From assembly GCA_025330725.1 (NCBI GenBank), contig JAIWND010000047.1, forward strand, positions 62,001 through 126,000: a DNA stretch of 64,000 nucleotides, read 5' to 3'. The notes below the pieces were generated by a model. It was not told where the DNA came from, did not search any database, and was given only the letters and a program-made list of their open reading frames with translations. This document shows, in pieces, positions 1 through 12,591 of the stretch. Source of the stretch: Chlamydoabsidia padenii (taxonomy: Eukaryota > Mucoromycota > Mucoromycetes > Mucorales > Cunninghamellaceae). The translations under genes and the position numbers were made by a program. Numbering within the stretch: position 1 is the stretch's first letter; every line of letters begins with the position of its first letter.

Positions 1-358
1 GCCATGCGTGAAACTCACTTTTTTTTTTTTTTCATTTATGCCTCTGGTGACATCATTTTTCCAAAAACATTACATGTTGTATCTCACTATTGAGGCAAGC
101 ATGTGTAATACTAGACATACTCACTCTATTATTCAATCCTATGTGTGACTGGATACTAAATCTCTTGACTAATTTGGAGACGATCATCACTTGGGCGCAT
201 ACTGCTTTCAAGAGGGACTAGCTTTATTTTCAGGCGGTTCAGCGGTATTTTTTGGTTACTGCAAGAAGACCAAGGCAGATACTTTTATTAAATCAAACAA
301 AAACGCATAAGAAAGACTATCATGTAGCTGTCACTCTCCAAGCAAATCATTGAATGGC

Positions 359-648
359 TTAGGCAGGGCGGCATTGCACATAACCCGGAAAGAATGTTGA
401 TTTTTTATCAGGTTGCAAATGTTTAGTTTCAGCACCTGTTGGGTACTTGCATGCTGAATCATGGTAGAGATCACAATCGGTTTTTTTGGGAGCTACAACC
501 CATTCAGCATCATGTTTGTTCTCAACGCATTTGTTAATGGGAAGTTCAAACGTATCTCTAAAATACTTGACTTTTCCCTTGATTACGTATTGGGCAGAGA
601 CGGCAGAAAGAAGACCAGCGGCCAAAAGATGATGGAAACAAGTTTCAT
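359..648 (-). pseudogene. small secreted Cys protein gene with a frameshift in the signal peptide
   Basis: An open frame from 625 down to 359 encodes the mature part of a small secreted-type protein: a hydrophobic AAGLLSAVSAQ end of a signal peptide, then about 75 charged residues with four cysteines. A good ATG at 646-648 opens a typical signal-peptide start (MKLVSIIF) but in another frame. The two frames would join if the T-run (plus-strand A-run 624-627) were one base longer. It is therefore a one-base deletion allele, a young pseudogene, or a sequencing error in a homopolymer. Nothing in the mature part matches a family I recognise. Its size and layout (signal peptide, about 100 residues, 4 Cys, no intron) recall the intact small secreted protein at 39899-40231. 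Confidence 0.5.
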
Positions 649-2118
649 AATGTTGATGAGGGAAATATGGAAAAAATCAGTTGGATGTCTTGCTTTTTAT
701 ATTAAAAAGATACAGTATAAAAAGATAAATAGATGCAACATGTTGGCATCGATTTCATGCATTTAGAAGTTTTCCCTTTTACTTGTGGGGCGAACTTCAA
801 CCCATCTTGCAGCACTGTACTAACGATTATAGATGAAATTAAAGTTTTTGGATCAATCAACACTACTTTTTTCCCACTGTGAGGGTGATTTCCATTACTC
901 ATTATGAAAAAAATATGCATTAAACAAACCATACAGTCATAGATATTTTATGCAATGGGGTGATCTTGCCCATGTTTTCAATTTGTATACTAGGCCCTAG
1001 CATCCTTTTTGATACGACAAGGGAGTTCAAAAATAGTTTTCCAAGGGTTGTTTATCATGATAATTGAACTGATAGAAAGGCAGTATGTTCGGTCATCTTT
1101 GTTTTGGTCTACGGCTCGGTTTTTAAGCTAGACTTAAAAAATAGGAATATCATGGTCATGGTTTATCTTGACTTTCATCGGGAGTTCAAAATTGCACATC
1201 TTGCATGAATTTTTGTGACACTCCGCCCATGTATAACTTTTTTTGGGCCCAAAGGTTCTTGGGGAGTTAATGCAATGTCTTTTGTTTAGTGACGCCTTAA
1301 TTCTTGTGTCAGTCAGATAAAACTCATCTGCCAGTTGCCCAGTTTACATCATCCAACATCACAAGGAGCATTGTACAACAGTATCGAGCAATCAAGACAA
1401 GGTATAAACGTGATCTGATCAGTAATTTTGATTGACAAATGGATGGAAAAGAATAGGTTCCAGATCAGTATTCACGTCATATATGAACATACTATGGTGA
1501 TATGCTCCTTCCCTTGCATATAAGGTTTAATCACAGAGTTTTTTAATTCGTTCAAAGTAAAAAAAAAAAAACAAGTCTGCAGGGTTATGTTCAGATCATA
1601 CAAGGAAGTTCCAGATCTACAGGGTTGCGTCCAAAATTCAAAAGGAGGCTATAGCCTAGTGTACAAATTCGACGTCTCGAATAATCTATACGTAACCGAT
1701 TCACTGCATAACATACACATTAATTTTTGATATTCTTTTATTTTAACAATGTTCATAATGCAAGATGAAAATCATCTTTATATGGGAAATGAGTGACATT
1801 ACACTTTTACGATATTATACATGAATGCAAAATAAAAATCGCCCTTACAGTAGAAATAATCTACATTACTTTTTGAATGATTCTAAAGTCACTCCCTTTA
1901 TGTTTATAGTGTGCATAATGCAGACGAAAAGAATAAATCGCCTGAAAAAAAAAGAATGTCGCTTTTTGGCGATCAATGTTTATTTTCTCTTCCCCTCTCT
2001 TTCTTTCTTCCTCACTCTTTTTTAATCAAAATGCCTCCTTCTACTATGTATCTTTATTTTCAGGCGATTTAACGGTATTCCTCTTTTCTAATGGCTGCTC
2101 TTTATTGGCCCTCCCCGT
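649..2118. other. AT-rich spacer without a convincing gene
   Basis: Only short open frames without splice support or family resemblance are present. A short motif, TTTATTTTCAGGCGRTT, occurs near 218-240 and again at 2047-2070, with a diverged version at 19440-19465, which suggests remnants of one dispersed sequence. Confidence 0.4.
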
Positions 2119-2133
2119 CATTTAAAACGCCGC
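2119..2133 (-). promoter_or_regulatory. GCGG..TTTTAAA-type upstream motif of BUB3
   Basis: The minus strand reads GCGGCGTTTTAAATG, 64 bp before the BUB3 start codon. It is a variant of the recurrent GCGGGATTTRAA motif seen upstream of many genes here. The regulatory role is inferred from position only. Confidence 0.35.
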
Positions 2134-2196
2134 TTTTGATGCAAAAAAAACCCGTCAAAAAGTCACACGCTTCAACCTTCTTTTACTTTTTATATA

Positions 2197-2383
2197 ATGT
2201 CAATACATGATTCACTCTGCTGTCTGAAGAATCCACCTAAAGATAACATTACCAACATTGTTTATCATCCTACAGCACCCAATTTGCTTCTCTCTTCTTC
2301 TTGGGACCAGGTACTTCACACAACATTAGTCGTTATTTAGTGATAAACAGCAGCAACAATATGGAATTGCCATAAGCCTCACC

Positions 2384-2428
<45 letters not shown>

Positions 2429-3583
2429 ACCGATAGACGATTCGACTACATGACACCTTGACTTGTGAATTGAAACTCAACATTGAACATGACACTTCCC
2501 TACTGGATACTTGTTTCGGTAATGGTGAACAAGTATTCAGTGCTGGCATTGACGGTCAACTATCTAGGTAAAGTACATGTATATAAAAAGACGTTGGCCA
2601 CAATGGGATCTTGTCAAGTCTTATATCTATTTACTGTATTATAGTATCGATCTGGTCTCACAACGGTTGGAATCTATAGGTCGACATGTGGATGGAGTGA
2701 GCAGTCTATGCTGGTCAACCGCTACAAGTAAGGATCAGGACATAGTAAAAGACAATGGCTTCACTTTATTTATTTATTTTATAACTTGACTATAGGTCTT
2801 TTATACTCTGGCTCTTGGGATAAATCAATAGGCGCCTGGGATACTCGAACCCAACACCATTCCACTCACTTGATATCTCATAAAGTATACAGTATGGATT
2901 TACAGGACTGTACATTGGCGGTGGCTCTATCTAATGAACAAGTTCATCTTTACGATACAAGGAAAATGGATACACCTTGGAACGTATGGGATACAAAAGT
3001 ACATGGCATGTTGAAAACAGTCCGATTAATGCCTAATCATCAAGGTGAGTGAAAAAATAAAGTGGGAAGCTCTCTCTTTAACACACGTTTTTGTTTATTT
3101 AGGTGTTGCTTGCTCTTCTATGAAAGGAAGTGTAAGTATGAACCACTTTGGTAACCAGCAAGCATTTGTATTTAAATCCCATCGACAGATCCTCGGTAAT
3201 TCAATCATGGTGTATCCAGTCAATGCATTATCATTCCATCCAAAGTAAGGAGGGCCAAAAAATAGATCTCAACGTGTGATGATGAACTTGACTTTTTTTT
3301 TTTTTTTTTTTGTAAAAGGTATGGTACGTTGGCTACGGGTGGATCGGATGGTGTGGTCAATATCTGGGATGGAATCCACCGAAAACGAATCATGCAATTA
3401 CCAAAATACCCAGAAGAAGTATCTAATGTAGCATTCAACCATGATGGGTCGCAATTGGCAATCGCGTATAGTTATACCTATGATGAAGGTGAACGATCAA
3501 AGACACCTGAAGCCATATATATCAAACACATGGATGATACCGACTGCAAGCCTTGTTCCAACACTACTAGATTTGATTCCTAA
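2197..3583 (+). CDS. BUB3: mitotic spindle checkpoint WD40 protein BUB3
   Basis: Six exons: 2197-2310, 2437-2567, 2645-2727, 2796-3044, 3103-3244, 3319-3583. The spliced product is a seven-bladed WD40 propeller. Its blade signatures follow BUB3 order: SSSWDQTIRLHD near residue 35, FSAGIDGQ, LLYSGSWDKSIGAWDTR, LYDTRKM, the Bub3-specific YPVNALSFHPKYGTLATGG and VNIWDGIHRKR, then SQLAIAYSYTYDE near the C-terminus. BUB3 binds GLEBS motifs of BUB1 and BUBR1/Mad3 and phospho-MELT repeats of the kinetochore protein Knl1, and keeps the anaphase-promoting complex off until chromosomes attach. Length and C-terminal tail match the family. Intron 1 carries an uninterrupted run of 38 T (2387-2424) just before its acceptor. 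The gene converges on the GTPase gene 158 bp downstream. Confidence 0.93.
2387..2424 (+). repeat. poly(T) tract, 38 T, inside BUB3 intron 1
   Basis: Uninterrupted T-run ending 12 bases before the AG acceptor of BUB3 intron 1. It is an oversized polypyrimidine tract. Runs of 15-25 T/A recur throughout the window. Confidence 0.9.
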
Positions 3584-3741
3584 TTTATCTTGTAATAATA
3601 ATTATTTATATAGATCTGTATATTATAGACTGTAGTTTTATTTTATTTTTTACTTGTTTTAATACACTTATAATAATAATAATAATAGTAAATCCCCTCC
3701 ATCCTTGTATTGTCTCTTATTTGAATGTATGTCAATTATAT

Positions 3742-4790
3742 TTAGTGGGTCCCGCCTTGTTTGATCCCAGCAGCATCCAAAATCGACCATCGCACCTGAG
3801 CCAAATCCATTGCCACGGTATCTTGATTTTTCTTGCTTCTTCTAGCCATACCAGTGGTCAAGATATGAGGATAACAACAAATGGCATGCTTGATCAATTC
3901 AGATTCAATCGCATGTCGTGAAGCATCGTAGGCACCAGAAGACAGTCTGTCCTTTTTAGTGAGAATGATTTGATAAGTGAGTGCCTGTTGATCTAAATAA
4001 TCCATCAAGACACGATCGGTCTCCTTGAGTCCAGCGGTTGGATCCACCAGTATAAAAAGCCGTTTAAGTCTAATAGGATGAGGATGAGTTGGAGCAGTCG
4101 AGAGAATAGAGACTTACTGTTTTCGGCAAGAGAGATAATCCATGATAAGGTCACCCCATTCTGCTTTTGATTTGAACCCATAGCCTGGCATATCCACCAA
4201 TGTCAATTTTCCTGCGAGATCAAAAAAGTTCAATAGTTTGGTATGTCCCTAGCCACCCCATCATTAGTCACTGGTCCGTTGTTCTCCACTTTAAGGTTAT
4301 CTTACCGGTTTACTAGATGTTTTGACCAGTTTGTGATTATTCGTCAGTTGATTAATAAGAGTAGATTTCTACTACAACAAAAAAAAAAAAAGTTTTAGTT
4401 AGTTTTTCTATATAACAAGAGTATCAAGATCACTTACCCCAACATTACTACGGCCTACAAATGCAACCTAGTAATAGATTTAAAACAGTTTAGTTCAAGC
4501 GATCCCATAAAGTGGTGTATATCGACACAAACCTCGGGTAAAGTTACTTGGGGAGCTTGTTCAGTTTGAGAGATACTTTTGATAAATGTGGCTGGTCTGG
4601 CAAACATTTTATTCGCCCATGATCGTTCGTGAGGTGATAATGGTGATGTGGGTGGGAAGGCTTCTAGTTGGTAACTTTTATGATCTTTGGTTGATAAATG
4701 ATGTAAGCTTGACTGATTCCTTTGTAAACATGTCGTGGTAAACTGGCGTTTCAATAGAGATAGGTGGCGATTTGACAGTTGTATCATCAT
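3742..4790 (-). CDS. EngB/YsxC-family GTP-binding protein, probably mitochondrial (GTPBP8-like)
   Basis: Five exons on the minus strand: 4790-4533, 4467-4438 (a 30-base microexon), 4368-4306, 4248-4118, 4069-3742. The P-loop GRSNVGKST is split between exons 2 and 3. KTSSKPGHTKLLNFF covers the G2 region and LVDMPGYG is the G3 box. The G4 box lies in the last exon (LTKKDRL), which opens with LFILVDPTAGLKETD. These are the marks of the EngB/YihA family, whose bacterial members help assemble the large ribosomal subunit; eukaryotic members are mitochondrial. The N-terminus (MMIQLSNRHLSLLKRQFTTT) is basic and Ser/Thr-rich, like a mitochondrial presequence. I start at 4790. An in-frame ATG at 4871 would add residues and cannot be excluded. 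It lies tandem to the kinesin gene. Confidence 0.85.
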
Positions 4791-5203
4791 GTAGGTGAAG
4801 AAGAGATCGAATTTCGTTTGACTCCTCCCTCCCAAAGGGCCGACACGTCGGACTTTTAACAATGACAACATGTTAATGCTAACGGCAAAAATCAAAAATT
4901 ATTCCTCTCATTTAAGCAAGACAAGAGAAGGAACAGGCAAAGATCATAAGACAATACTGAAAGGACAAAGTTTGTGATTGGTTTATGTATTTTCATTGTA
5001 CACAATAGAGGTAGATAAATAGTATATATAAGGGATGGAAGGATGTTAAAAGAGAGAAAGCCCCGAAAGGATATAAAAAAAAAGTATATAAAGTAATAAA
5101 AAAAAAAATAAGGAATATAAATATGGTGAAGGGGATACTATACTGTTGGATTACACTATTGTTTATAAACAAAAGAGATAAACTATATATATATATATAT
5201 ATA

Positions 5204-6143
5204 TTAGTTACGGCCATTCATAAACCCAGGAATCCAGGAAGAGCGCTTGTCCCGTTTATCAGTGGGAGACGTAGGCACTTCTTCCACTGCCGATCCACCA
5301 CCACGTAAAGGTTTAGCAATCCGACCGAAATTTAAAGCTGCCATAGAATGTTGAGATTTCTGAGATCGAGCTTGTTCCAATCGTTCACGGACCGCCTGTA
5401 GTTGTGCTTCGAATTTCTGGTTTTGAGAGATGAGTTTTTCTTGAGCATCTTGTAGCAAGATTTCCAGGCTTTGAATACGCTCGTTTCGGGTAATCAATTT
5501 ACGTTCGGCTACTGCTACTTCTTTTTTCAACGACGCATTCTGTTCCACCAGCTAAAAAAAAGTCCATGATGAGTATGTTCCCTTTCTTTCTTCCCAATGA
5601 ATTACCTGTTTTTGCACATTGGTCAATTGTTCCAAATTACGTTCCAAAAATGCCATCTTCTTTTGTTGAGCCTTGTTATTACTGGCACGTAACACACTAT
5701 TGTACTGTTCCCGGGTTTCATCCAAAGACATTTCCAAATCCACGACTTTTTCACATCGTTGTTGAAGATCCCGCATCAGTGCCTTTTTCATCACTTCAAA
5801 CTCGGCCAGTTGGTTCGCCATGGTCTTGCGCATACGTTCCAAATCCTTTTCTCGTTCAGAGAGATCACCTTGAGTTTCATTGGGTTGTTCGGAGAGTGCG
5901 GTCTAATGTCGGATTGAATAATAATAATAAAAGGTGAGATTTGGCAAATCCAAAAGTCATTTAATGTTTTTTTTTTTTTTTTTTTTTTTTAATACCTGAA
6001 GTTGGTCATTGGCTTTCTTGAGATCAGTCAAAGCACCACTGAGTTTCTCGTGACTCTGGTTCTTTCGTTCCAATTCCTTTTTAAGTTCATTGATTTGGTT
6101 TTGTTGCATTTCGCGCTTGGCATTATATTGAGATTCGAGTTTG

Positions 6144-6183
<40 letters not shown>

Positions 6184-8840
6184 AGTCATCATCCAGTCTA
6201 TTTTTATAAATCTATGTTTTACCTTTAAAGATGTGATGGTTTGGGCAATATCAACGTTCTTTTGAGCCTGGGCTTCTTCTTCAGCAATAGTCTTGTCCAA
6301 GAGTTCTTCATATTCCACTTCAAGACCACCCAATCGTGATTCCAATTCAGTCTTCTTCTTGTCCAAGACTTCCTTTTCATAATTCAAGTCATCGATAGAT
6401 TTGGTATGTTGTTCCAACAAGACCTTGGATTCGGCCAGTTCCCTTCGTAAAGACACCAGCTCTTCAATGGTAAGAGATCCATTGTTATCGCCATCAAGTT
6501 TATTGAGTGCATGTCGAATTTGGCGTTCTTTTTCGTTAATTTCGCTCTAAATAAAAAAGGAGGATTAGTCAAATCAAGACACGCACACATAAAAAAGGAG
6601 GGATTAGACTTACTGAAGGATCAAAGCCAGACATCATTTGAGCCATCTTTTCCGCCTTCTTCTTTTCTTTTTCGTCACCGGCCATATCCTTGTGAGAGAG
6701 ACGCATTTCGGAGAGACTTCGTTTGAGTTCTTCTAGTTCAACCATGAGTTCTTGGTTGGATTCCTTTAGCGAGTCCACAGTGATGGCATTTTCCTTGCTT
6801 TCGTACGATATCTTTTGGAGTTGGAGTCGTAGTTCGGTGAGTTCGGTGGTCATTTGTTGATTTTCTTTGGTGACGAGTTGTTCTTGGTCCTTGTAGTAAG
6901 TCATTTCTTCCTTTAATGATTCAAGTAGCTTTTCCCGGTTGGCCAATTCTGTTTCCTAGATACGATAAGTTAGTGCACGAGTCTTGTTGATATAACTTTT
7001 TCTTTTTTAAAAAAATTTACCTTTTCAGCAATTTGGTCCATTAATTCATTTTCCCGCTTCAACAATTCGTCGCGTTCATCCTTTTCTAGCACAATAGAGG
7101 GAGTGGTGGGTCTTGATGCGTCGTCAGAGATAGGACTCTTAAAACCAGGTGCAGGAGGAAGAGCATTGAAATCACCTTTGGTTATCTTGTCCATTGTCAC
7201 CCACTTGTCTTCAGGAATAGAGCCACCAGTACGCCACACATTGACTTCACCTTCTAATGCCGAGATGTAGGTTTGGAAAGTCACTGTTTCGGATTTAACG
7301 CGTTTCAATAACGCCTTGAGTTCAGCAGGAGACAGATCCACATTGACCTTGGCCTTATTGGTGATAGATTTAGCCCGCATACCAAACCGAAGAGTAGAGA
7401 GTGTTTCTGATTCATTATAAGAGGATGGCGAGCAATTGATGATTAATGTCGTCCGAGAGTTACCACCCAAAGATTCTTGGAGGATACGAGTCAATTTGGA
7501 ATCACGATAAGGGACATGGCTTGACTATGTAAAGAAGGACAGAGTTAGATTGAGTGAGAAGGAGAAGGAGGCGTTTTTCTTACCTTTCCGTCTGTCAAAG
7601 AGTTGATGACTAATCCCAAGGATGTCAGAGATTTGTTGATCTTTTTCGCTTCTTCCAAAGTTTGACCAGTAGCACCTGTTTTTCCAACCTGATAAATAAA
7701 TAAATAAATAAAAAAAGCTAAGTAAACGAGTTTATGTTTTTCATAAAATGTAGATGAATACCTTTTCAGACCCAGCAAGATCAACAAGGTAAAGTTTTCC
7801 ACTTTTAGCAGCACCTGTGTCGACATTCTTTTGAGTGATAGTGATGACCACAATAGAATGACTTCGAGAACTTTCAGCATTCATATCTATTTAAAAAAAA
7901 AAAAAAATAGCATTAGACGATCATAGATTAAGTTGATTCATGTCCTACTTACTAGTACTTGCCACCACACGATTATTACCACCACGTCGCATCACTTCAT
8001 ATACTTCTTCAGAAGATCCTACATAGATTTCCAATAGATCTTTTACATAGACACCTTTTGTCTTGTCTTCGTGAATAGCCAGGTTATCATGACTAGCTGT
8101 GTAACATGTGACAAGTGAGTATTGTATGCATTCATCGGTTTTACATGAGAAAGAGTTTTTACTTACGATTCAATAAATCGCGCACCTTTTCCATATATAT
8201 TTCCATGTAGGACACCTTGACCGTGAATTCCACATTGCTAGGAGCAGCCATAATGCTATCAAAGATTTGAGTAATGATACGAGGAATAATACCTTTGGTT
8301 TTTTCATCACCGATGTCGGCACCCTAAAAGAAGAAAAAAAAAACAAGGTTTTTCAAGAAAGGATGAGTGTGTTATCAAGTAGAGTCAAAGAGAAAGATTG
8401 GGTTCTTTTCTTACCATCATGGTAAATGTTTTACCTGACCCAGTTTGGCCATATGCAAACACGGTACCATTATAACCAGCAGTGACATCTATTAATTTTA
8501 AAAACAAAAAGGGGAGGGAAAGGTTAGTAAAATGTTACTATACGCGCCATGTCAGTACTTTACCATCTACAATAGACTTGATAGAGTAGTCAAACACATC
8601 CTTTTGAGGAGTATCCATGCCAAACACTTTATCAAAGGCAAAGCTTCCATTAAATTCACCCTAGAGTAGAAAGAAAGAGGGAGATGAGTATTGTTCCATC
8701 TTTTGAATACTTTTTAATACCTTGAGTCCAACTTGGGTTCCTTCTTCATTAATGTCAATGATGGGTTTCCCGCCTTCCCTAATTTCCAACGAGTTTTGAG
8801 GTCGAAAACGACACACGACCTTGATATTATTTCCAGACAT
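5204..8840 (-). CDS. conventional kinesin heavy chain (kinesin-1)
   Basis: Thirteen exons: 8840-8721, 8660-8564, 8488-8415, 8323-8167, 8096-7953, 7886-7762, 7688-7584, 7524-7021, 6955-6614, 6546-6223, 6145-5996, 5902-5606, 5551-5204. The lengths sum to 928 codons plus stop, the same as the well-known Neurospora conventional kinesin. The motor domain starts at residue 1 ([14 protein letters not shown]). It carries the P-loop GQTGSGKT, switch [10 protein letters not shown], switch [11 protein letters not shown], and the neck-linker side [11 protein letters not shown] long heptad-rich stalk follows. The tail has [10 protein letters not shown], the IAK autoinhibition motif that binds the motor when no cargo is attached. 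It should carry vesicles and organelles towards microtubule plus ends and support hyphal tip growth. No light-chain gene is visible here. Intron 10 contains a (TA)n run. The gene is divergent from RUB1. Confidence 0.95.
6147..6180. repeat. (TA)n microsatellite in a kinesin intron
   Basis: Seventeen TA units lie directly against the acceptor of the intron between exons 6546-6223 and 6145-5996. Confidence 0.9.
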
Positions 8841-9145
8841 TCCAGGAGTTTGTAGTGAGATTTAATGTATTTAAAAAGAAGAAGAAAGAGAAAGAAAGTT
8901 TGAGCCAAAAAACTAAAAAGTAATCATTTCAACTCCGTCCCTCTTTTTTTTTTTTTTTTTTTTTTTTCAAGCTATGCAACCAAGCCCTGTGGGGAATGAA
9001 CCAGGAGAAACCCACTTTTTCCTTGTCTTCAGTCAAACAATACTATTCTTTTTTTCAATGGAGGTTGGTTTCAATAGGGTACGAAGACAGTAGACAATCA
9101 ATACCCGGAAAACAAAGGGCGTCCGTCCGTTGTGGGTGTAAGACT

Positions 9146-9160
9146 GCGGGATTTGAAATG
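9146..9160 (+). promoter_or_regulatory. GCGGGATTTGAAATG motif upstream of RUB1
   Basis: A perfect copy of the recurrent motif, ending 93 bp before the RUB1 ATG and about 300 bp from the divergent kinesin start. Confidence 0.4.
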
Positions 9161-9252
9161 TATTCATAAAAGATTTGGGGCGCGTAAGCCCATTTTTGTT
9201 TTTTTTTTTTTTTTTTTTTTTCCGTCTCTTTTTTCATTCATACCCATTTGCA

Positions 9253-9682
9253 ATGTTTATCAAAGTCAAGGCAAGTTGAAAGGAATGATAATGTAGAAAC
9301 GGAGGACCTAATAATCTTAATTGACTCTGATAGACTCTCACCGGCAAAGAAGTATGTTTTTTTTTTTTTTATGACCTCACGAGTGAATGACTTGGAATAC
9401 TAACACTTTATCTTTCTATAGATCGAAATTGATATCGAACCTAATGATACTATTGCCCGTATCAAGGAACGTGTAGAGGAAAAAGAAGGTATTCCTCCTC
9501 CTCAACAACGTTTAATCTATGGTGGAAAGCAAATGTAAGTATGGTGTATCATTAATGGAAGATGTACAAGATGAATACTAACACTCCTCCATCTTAGGGC
9601 GGATGAAATGACGGCAAGTCATTATACTATTGAAGGTGGCTCTGTTTTGCATTTGGTGTTGGCTCTTCGAGGTGGTCTCTAA
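9253..9682 (+). CDS. RUB1: ubiquitin-like modifier RUB1/NEDD8
   Basis: Four exons: 9253-9270, 9334-9351, 9422-9534, 9598-9682, giving 77 residues. The protein begins [20 protein letters not shown] and ends [10 protein letters not shown] followed by one Leu that must be removed to expose the conjugating Gly-Gly. Ala before LRGG (position 72, Arg in ubiquitin) is the classic NEDD8/Rub1 hallmark that directs it to its own E1 and to cullins. It activates cullin-RING ubiquitin ligases. The first intron has a GC donor (AAG|GCAAGT, donor at 9271). This is the only way to keep the family sequence in frame, and GCAAGT is the usual form for GC-AG introns. The first two exons are only 18 bases each. A CT-rich and poly(T) stretch follows the gene. 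Confidence 0.95.
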
Positions 9683-10544
9683 ATAGACAATTGACAGCAA
9701 AACTCCTTAATATAACGTACCCTCACTCTCTCTTCTTATATGACCATAAATTGAACAACAAACTACGAATACGACCAAAAAGATCGGTGTTGATAATATG
9801 AAATGGCTGGTTATCATTCCCTTGTCTTTTATAGTATAGCTATTCTTTGATCTACGCACACTCACACACTCCCTCTCTCTCTCTCTCTCTCTCTTTTTTT
9901 TTTTAATACTGATTTAGATCCCTTCCCCCCCATCTTCTTCGTTGTAATAAAGTAAATAATAAAATATGAAATGTTAGCATGAGATTTGTATTATGGGTAT
10001 ACACTTACTGCGCTCCTGTAGGGGTTATACACTTTGGGTGCCTTCAATGGATACCATCGTACTGACTGTCTATAATTATATAGTGGGAATACAATGTCTA
10101 TACTATGGCGGCTTGTATAAAAACCAGTACGCATACACATTTGTTTAAAAGAAAACCATCTTGTCTGCAAAACTAGGCACATTAAAGTTCATGGGGTCAA
10201 AGATCTCCGCCCGGCGGAATTTTTACCCCGCGTTTTCTTGGTCTTTTCGAGACCATAGGTGATACACCGCTTTAGGAAGGTACCTTATTAGCTCGTACTG
10301 CCAATGCTCGATATTCACAAAGAGGAGCACGGTTGATTGGGTTAAGCACTTTATAACTCCACGGAGAAAAAAAGGCCGGAAGGATGGTGAAACCAGGACC
10401 AATCAATGATCCTCTAATATAATTCAAGCGCCGATTCATTGACTGGTCTGTAGCCCTTCCCTTTTTTCTATTTTTTTACCCCAGTTTTTTATATTTTACC
10501 TTGCTTTCTTTTTCTTTTTATACATACTTACTGATTTTCACAAT
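9683..10544. other. spacer and promoter region between RUB1 and the bZIP gene
   Basis: It holds a (CT)n run at 9873-9893. A CGGCGGAATTTTTA variant of the recurrent motif lies near 10204. A pyrimidine-rich leader precedes the bZIP ATG. No gene is recognised. Confidence 0.5.
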
Positions 10545-12591
10545 ATGGAGATGGACTTGGACGATTACCCTTCTTCACCTCAAGAACTACAAGACCAAAA
10601 CGAATTACAAGATCAACCATCACAAGATCAACCATCACCACCAGTCAAAATTCGAAAGAAGCCTGGACGAAAACCCAATCCTGCCTCTCCTGCTCTACGA
10701 AAAGCCCAAAACCGAGCTGCTCAACGTGCCTTTCGTGAACGCAAGGAACGCCACATGCGTGAATTGGAAGCGACCATCAAGCAAATCCGGGAACAACGAG
10801 ACAAGCTCTACTTGGAAAATGAACAACTCAAAGGGGATGCGGAAATCAATCGGTCGGAAAACTGGTACCTCAAAGGCATTGTCTTGACTTTGCAACTGGT
10901 TTGCTATCAACATAATCTGGCGATTCCTCAACATGGTCCTTTTATCAATGATCAAGCTCTCTCTGTCATGGCCCAATCCACGCCTGAACCAATTGCCGCC
11001 TATCTTAGTGTGAATGCCAATAGCAAACTGCCTACACCGACACTGCTCTCGGGGTATCGACACTCTATCAAGCAAAGGGATCGATATTTATCTTCAGGGT
11101 CTATTGTTGTTACCAAGGATGATGTGTGTCAGCACCAGTTTCCTCCTTTACAACAATCCATGTCTCATCCATTACAACACTATCAACAACAACCATCATT
11201 TGCTTCTCCTCCACCACCTACCCACCCTCTTCACTCGTCATCACCCACATTGAACTCTGTAGCATCATCACCTCCTCCTTATCAACATGATACATCATCA
11301 ACAGAAAGAGTAGATGAAGAAGATGTGGCGATGCCTGATTTGGAACAACAACAACCAAACAATAATCTGGACTCAACCATCATCACACCTTCTATTCCAC
11401 AACCACTTGTTAATGAACCTATCACTTCAAACTTGGCCGCTATTCAAACACTTCGTTTGCGACTACGACTTCAATCTGCTTGTGCTAGGATGGATTCTGT
11501 ACCATTCAGTATTCAACCTACCATCCTTCAAGTAAGTAATGTCATATAAAAGGTGATTGATTTCTTACTATAACTCTTTTTATTTTCATATATACTAGTT
11601 GACCATTCCTCATGATCCAAGGATTGATTTGATTCCAACTCCACATATGCGCGACCGTATGATTTTATTCAGGGACCAATTTGATTTGGACGATGTCTTC
11701 AAGTGCTTGTTATCTCTCTGTGTATTCCATGGTGGTGATCCCTCTGAAGCTTCAAACTGGCAGTAAAGTGGTTCATTAATCAACAAAATGGAACCAAAAC
11801 TAACATTTTTTCTTTTTATAGACTTCCAAAGGTCTTTTTTGAAAAGTATTGGTTTTTGACAATTGATTACACATTACAACGAACCACCAATCGATGGAGA
11901 CGACTACAAGGATTAAACGATCTGGAAAACGAGACGGGACAACATGAAGGAGGTGACAAGCATAGTGACGGAAGTATAGCATCGTCGACCACATCCTATG
12001 ATTCTACAGCATTAAGCAGCGAAGACTCTGCTGCTCTTGCTGGTTTACCGGCACTGGAAGCTCAACAACAACAACAACAGAAGCAGCAACAACAACCTAG
12101 TCTGCCTCGCACTTTGAATCCTGATTTTGGGTTTGCCGATTTATCCTCTTATCTTGGTGTGGAATTCAGTAAATTGGAACAAATGCAACAACAACAACAA
12201 CAACAGCATAAATCGCCACCAATAGATCGTGTGTCAATACCCTTGGACATGCCTACTTCACCTTTACAACATCCACCGTATTACTCTGATCAGGAGGAGG
12301 AGGATGTATTGGAACCCATCCGACTCACCAATGGATACGTGCTGCCTCAAAAAATGAAAAATCCCACTGACAACAATTTGGTGGATACTGGGTTAGATAA
12401 CTTGACACATCGATTACCGGAGAAATCTTCGATACAACAAGATGCTTGGGAAAAAATGCTCACGGACTCGAATCACCCTGGTTATGGTAAGGAATAGTTT
12501 ATATTTGGAAAGATACGTAATAATGCTTGATGTGTTAAAATTAGATATGCTGGTCAATAGCTTCCTTCACACGGATTCTCCGTCGTCATGA
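10545..12591 (+). CDS. bZIP transcription factor, Yap/Pap1 (AP-1-like) class
   Basis: Four exons: 10545-11531, 11599-11762, 11822-12486, 12545-12591. The basic region RKAQNRAAQRAFRERKERH (about residues 50-68) has the NxxAQxxFR signature of fungal AP-1-like factors. A leucine-zipper heptad run follows (LEATIKQIREQRDKLYLENEQLKGD). The middle is rich in Pro, Ser and Gln with CAA/CAG repeats, typical of disordered activation regions. Exons 2-3 hold a conserved helical part (ACARMDSVPFSIQPTILQ, then RDQFDLDDVFKCLLSLCVFHG). The frame could also run past the last donor to a stop at 12497, but the strong GTAAGG donor and TTAG acceptor support the final short exon. Pap1-like factors answer to oxidative or metal stress. 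The Cys-rich redox domains of Yap1/Pap1 are not evident, so the signal it senses is unknown. Confidence 0.85.

Noticed and set aside
702..932. 76-codon minus-strand frame
   Set aside because: AT-rich, no recognisable motif or signal peptide, likely chance.
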